Assembly: GCA_020718125.1 (NCBI GenBank)
Contig: DYDC01000191.1
Coordinates: forward strand, 1 to 5,558
From: Methylacidiphilum sp.
GTDB taxonomy: Bacteria > Verrucomicrobiota > Verrucomicrobiia > CAIQCK01
Direction of reading: 5' to 3'
DNA: 5,558 bases
Shown: in pieces, positions 5,502 through 5,558 of the stretch
Layout: every line of letters begins with the position of its first letter
How positions within the stretch are numbered: the first letter of the stretch is position 1
Translations under genes and position numbers: made by a program
Notes under the pieces: model-generated
Told to the model about the DNA's origin: nothing
Database searches by the model: none
What the model saw: only the letters and a program-made list of their open reading frames with translations

Positions 5502-5558
5502 GTCCCGAAGGGACGGTCGAGAATAGCCCGGCGTTTCAACGCTGGGTGGGCTGGCAAC
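5502..5558 (+). repeat. Repeat-like element of two tandem small hairpins, running off the window
   Basis: The first hairpin is GTCCC (5502-5506) with GGGAC (5510-5514) around a GAA loop, perfectly paired. The second is CCCGGCGT (5527-5534) with ACGCTGGG (5539-5546) around a TTCA loop, eight pairs with one G-U. Between them lies GGTCGAGAATAG. The pattern 'CCCGAAGGGACGG ... AGAATAGCCCGGCGTTTCAACG' resembles a dispersed repeat I recall from Verrucomicrobiota intergenic DNA, but this is memory, not a search. The element probably extends beyond the right edge. It is about 130 nt upstream of the ThuA start, with no coding sequence I trust in between. Confidence 0.5.

Noticed and set aside
4297..5526. 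409-residue open frame on the + strand opposite the ThuA gene
   Set aside because: The opposite strand has a complete signal peptide and the full ThuA motif series; this frame is its antisense mirror and shows only repetitive Leu/Glu/Arg/Val composition.
5087..5557. 156-residue minus-strand open frame reaching the right edge
   Set aside because: It overlaps the ThuA N-terminus in another frame, and its outer part translates the hairpin repeat at 5502-5546.
1..5558. CRISPR array, tRNA, rRNA, IS element or defence-type nuclease
   Set aside because: No regularly spaced repeats, no cloverleaf or rRNA signature, and no transposase or nuclease motifs in any frame I could read.

Overview
The window looks like chromosomal DNA from a GC-rich member of the Verrucomicrobiota, probably a Pedosphaera/Limisphaerales-type soil or freshwater lineage. 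The basis is the combination of a secreted ThuA-domain protein, a sigma-70-like ECF factor starting MRESLEQLYDSHAQALF, a membrane-anchored hypothetical protein with the ENWRGERAWAAYK signature, and short palindromic repeats of a kind I associate with that group. The taxonomic call is inference from recalled family resemblance, not from a search.

Region 1 (1-3031, + strand) is a surface-polysaccharide block. It opens with the 3' part of an Fkp-like gene (fucokinase / GDP-fucose pyrophosphorylase). This gene has lost the middle of the protein and nearly all of the kinase domain, and it stops at 1057. A GT4 glycosyltransferase starts at a GTG that overlaps that stop (GTGA). A WecG/TagA/CpsF-type GT26 glycosyltransferase follows after 10 nt with a good Shine-Dalgarno. 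The two transferases look intact and co-transcribed, and would add sugars to a lipid-linked or extracellular glycan.

Region 2 (3032-4418, + strand) is eroded. An ECF sigma factor gene breaks off inside region 2 and runs out of frame into what looks like the tail of another protein. A 78-nt inverted repeat follows, made of two 32-nt units. Each unit carries its own 8-bp hairpin, and every difference between the units preserves pairing in that hairpin. Next comes a membrane-anchored hypothetical gene whose recognisable segments lie in three successive frame blocks (0, +1, 0), apparently with internal material missing at both switches.

Region 3 (4435-5370, - strand) is an intact secreted ThuA-domain protein, convergent with the broken hypothetical gene and separated from it by 16 nt. 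It has a plausible sigma-70 promoter. The window ends in a second, different repeat-like element of two small hairpins (5502-5546) that probably continues beyond the edge.

The most notable overall pattern is at least five apparent deletion junctions in about 3.5 kb, lying between intact genes, together with two palindromic repeat families. No complete novel defence or mobile system is visible. The best candidate for something undescribed is the covarying paired-hairpin repeat at 3339-3416.
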